A DNA stretch of 37,214 bases from Antrodiella citrinella (lineage: Eukaryota; Basidiomycota; Agaricomycetes; Polyporales; Steccherinaceae), in the NCBI GenBank assembly GCA_004802725.1, contig SGPM01000069.1, positions 1 through 37,214 on the forward strand, in the 5' to 3' direction. The notes under the pieces are model-generated. The model had not been told where the DNA came from. It did not search any database and saw only the letters and a list, made by a program, of their open reading frames with translations. How positions within the stretch are numbered: the stretch's first letter is position 1; the number at the start of each line of letters is the position of its first letter. This document shows, piece after piece, positions 35,430-37,214 of this stretch. Made by a program: the position numbers and the translations under genes.

Positions 35430-36323
35430 ACCGCTTGGGAGGGTCAGGCGGTGGACGGGTAGACGGGGTATACGAGCGAAGAGCGTGTATAGGGACGGGG
35501 AAGACGGAGTAGACGAGCGAACGGTATGGGAACACGGACAGGCTGGTTGTCGCGTATGGCCATTCTTCACACCTCTCTTAGGACGGGAACGGAAGTTGTC
35601 GTGGACAGAAGTCCTTGCTTCCCCGCAGTAAACTCACACTGTCAACATGTCCCCGCACAGATCGGTCTGCATGGTGTGTATGTAGTAGGGTATCTCATTG
35701 AGCGTGCTCTCTCAGTGTAGCGCAACCATGAGGTGAACGGGGTGGTCGTGTGCAAGGTATGACGCGTGTACCTCAGCCTTGAGGCTTTGCAGAATCCACA
35801 TCGTCAACGAGAATGTGCTGCGCTCGCATGTATTGAGTGTCCAGAGAACAGATCGTACGATAGCTAACGAGCGAGTCTCTATACCGCAATTCAATCCACA
35901 AGATAACCAAGAAATGAGGTGGTGTCTACGTCCAAGTGGTAGCAATGTGTGAAAGGATATCCGTGATTGCGAGGGAGTGTGGTATGATGAAGAAGATGGA
36001 AGATGTGGAACGATGAAGCAGTGAAGTGAAGAGTCCGAATCCAATGGATACATGGTAATGGAGGGGTGACGGACCCCGACAATAAGTTAATTGCATAGCA
36101 TGATAGGATTGTGGCTCCTGGTGGTGATCCGTAGCAATGATGGGCGTTGTGAACATGATAGCAACTGTTGAGGCAACGGATAAGTGATGGTCAAACATAC
36201 ACAAGATGCAACGCCACTCACAAGTCGTGAAAGAGTCGTAAGGGGATAACACAAAAGGGTCATCATATCACCGTCCGGAACGAAACGATGCAACGTGTCG
36301 TCGTCGTCGTTGTCGCTCGAGGC
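35430..36323. other. Intergenic between convergent genes
   Basis: The RS-rich gene and the phosphatase gene converge here, so the stretch holds two 3' UTRs and spacer. No repeat or RNA gene was recognised. Confidence 0.5.
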
Positions 36324-37037
36324 TTAGTGGCCATTCGCCGGGGCCCTCGAGAACGACTTGACGAACTCGAACTGCGGGCCCGTCTCCGGGGAGCACGGGA
36401 ACCGCTTGCACTTTTCGACCATCTTCCACTCGTCCGCGATGATCCTGAGGGCGTCGTCGCCGTCCTTCGCGACCCCGCACTCCACGAGCCAGCACCCGAC
36501 GACCATGCCTGTGCGCCCAATGCCGCCGCGACAGTGCACGGCGGAGATGCGGCCGCGCAGCTCGTTGTGTCGGAGGACGGTGAGAATGTCGCGCATGAAC
36601 TCGACGCTGTCGGGGAGGCTGCGGTCCCGAATGGGGAAGTTGTGGTACTCGATGGAGTCGACGTCGATGGCGAGGAGGGCACAGCGTGACGAGAGGTGGG
36701 GGTAGTACGGGAAGAGCTCGTGCGGCTCAGTGAGGTCGATGAAGGTCTGTACGCCGGCGAGGAGGAGGGCGTCGAGCTTCTGCTTTGTGTGCTTGCGGGA
36801 GATCTGGGTCGGGGAGAGGGGGCAGTAGGGGAACTCGCAGGCGACGAGGAGGGGTGTGGCCCAGTAGGAGTTGGGGATGGGGCGTGTGCGTTTGCGAAGG
36901 GAGGATCGTTTGGCTGGTGAAGCCTGCGACGCTGGGGCCATGGTGGAAGCTACAGGAGAGGGGCGGAGGCTGGCTCCGTCCTTTGTACTTCCCGGCCTCA
37001 CAGCCGGATCACATGCCGCCCCGCCGACGTTGCCCAT
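36324..37037 (-). CDS. Dual-specificity (tyrosine) phosphatase, intronless, 205-237 aa
   Basis: This enzyme should remove phosphate from tyrosine, or serine/threonine, residues. The active-site loop is HCRGGIGRTG (H-C-x5-R), with general-acid region IRDRSLPDS upstream and the helix MVVGCWLVECG after it. Earlier parts, such as LLAGVQTFIDLTEP and DSIEYHNFPI, also fit the cysteine phosphatase fold. The frame runs from an ATG at 37037. A second ATG at 36941 (MAPASQASPAKRSSLRKRTR) would drop 32 low-complexity residues and is equally likely. The ATG at 37037 is only 50 bp from sequence with Ns, so an upstream exon is possible. It resembles the stand-alone small phosphatases (CDKN3-like or PTP-like) common in basidiomycetes. 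It converges with the RS-rich gene. Confidence 0.88.
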   Translation of the reverse strand: MGNVGGAACDPAVRPGSTKDGASLRPSPVASTMAPASQASPAKRSSLRKRTRPIPNSYWATPLLVACEFPYCPLSPTQISRKHTKQKLDALLLAGVQTFIDLTEPHELFPYYPHLSSRCALLAIDVDSIEYHNFPIRDRSLPDSVEFMRDILTVLRHNELRGRISAVHCRGGIGRTGMVVGCWLVECGVAKDGDDALRIIADEWKMVEKCKRFPCSPETGPQFEFVKSFSRAPANGH

Positions 37038-37214
37038 TCGAGACCAGCCGTATCTTGTTCTTCAGTGGTCCTCTCTAGTCGGGCCTGCTGCCGTGTTCAN
37101 CCAAACGACAATCCATTCCAGGCCCTCTGGAGTCTGTTCGAGCTTCCTCTTCTGTCATCACAGAAGCGACCCTCNTTNCATACNTTGCANNNTCCANNCT
37201 CNACNCNTCNNNTC
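37038..37214. other. Window end with scattered unknown bases
   Basis: Upstream of the phosphatase start. The last 70 bases contain many Ns, like the retroelement interior, so another repeat copy may begin near the edge. Nothing can be assigned. Confidence 0.4.

Noticed and set aside
36288..36689. Plus-strand open frame of 133 codons opposite the phosphatase
   Set aside because: GC-rich coding leaves the opposite strand open by chance; the HCx5R motif on the minus strand decides.

Overview
The window is fungal nuclear DNA from a mushroom-forming basidiomycete (Agaricomycetes). The evidence is a Plavaka-type transposase, a chromodomain Gypsy retrotransposon, genes split by many 45-85 bp introns, a basidiomycete-style alpha-1,3-glucan synthase relic, and a decayed member of a fungal kinase-like family. 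It is accessory, transposon-rich sequence. About half is mobile elements or gene relics, and the intact genes form no obvious pathway.

Left part (1-5175): an apparently intact five-exon Plavaka (CACTA-like) transposase gene of about 1023 codons on the + strand is followed by four imperfect 40-bp tandem units (probable subterminal repeats). About 1 kb further on (4554-5111) lies an array of small hairpins. Six or seven of them share the same stem with one bulged C, while the stem bases change on both sides together.

Middle (5176-14798): a Gypsy-type LTR retrotransposon lies on the minus strand, with two 404-bp LTRs differing at only 3 positions. It has gag with a CCHC knuckle, then protease, RT, RNase H, integrase and chromodomain, and the pol frame runs on into a 311-codon RGG-rich extension. 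Single Ns and a 239-bp N run interrupt it, and the two flanks share no target-site duplication.

14799-19665: about 300 bp of unexplained sequence, then a minus-strand alpha-1,3-glucan synthase relic truncated at both ends and frameshifted several times. A perfect 16-bp inverted repeat follows, and then a 224-bp MITE with about 28-bp terminal inverted repeats and a TA target duplication.

19666-37037 holds the intact host genes: a 12-exon cytochrome P450 (529 aa), a 12-exon cytosolic GH13 alpha-glucosidase (623 aa), an 11-exon MFS anion:cation symporter (492 aa), a five-exon RS-rich putative splicing-related protein (261 aa), and a dual-specificity phosphatase (205-237 aa). Between them lie a kinase-like pseudogene (29087-30286), a possible decayed gene (27700-28601) and two well-spliced exons of an unidentified gene (33865-34217). 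The exon structures were worked out by hand from reading-frame continuity and splice sites, so junctions in conserved proteins are firm and those in low-complexity proteins less so.
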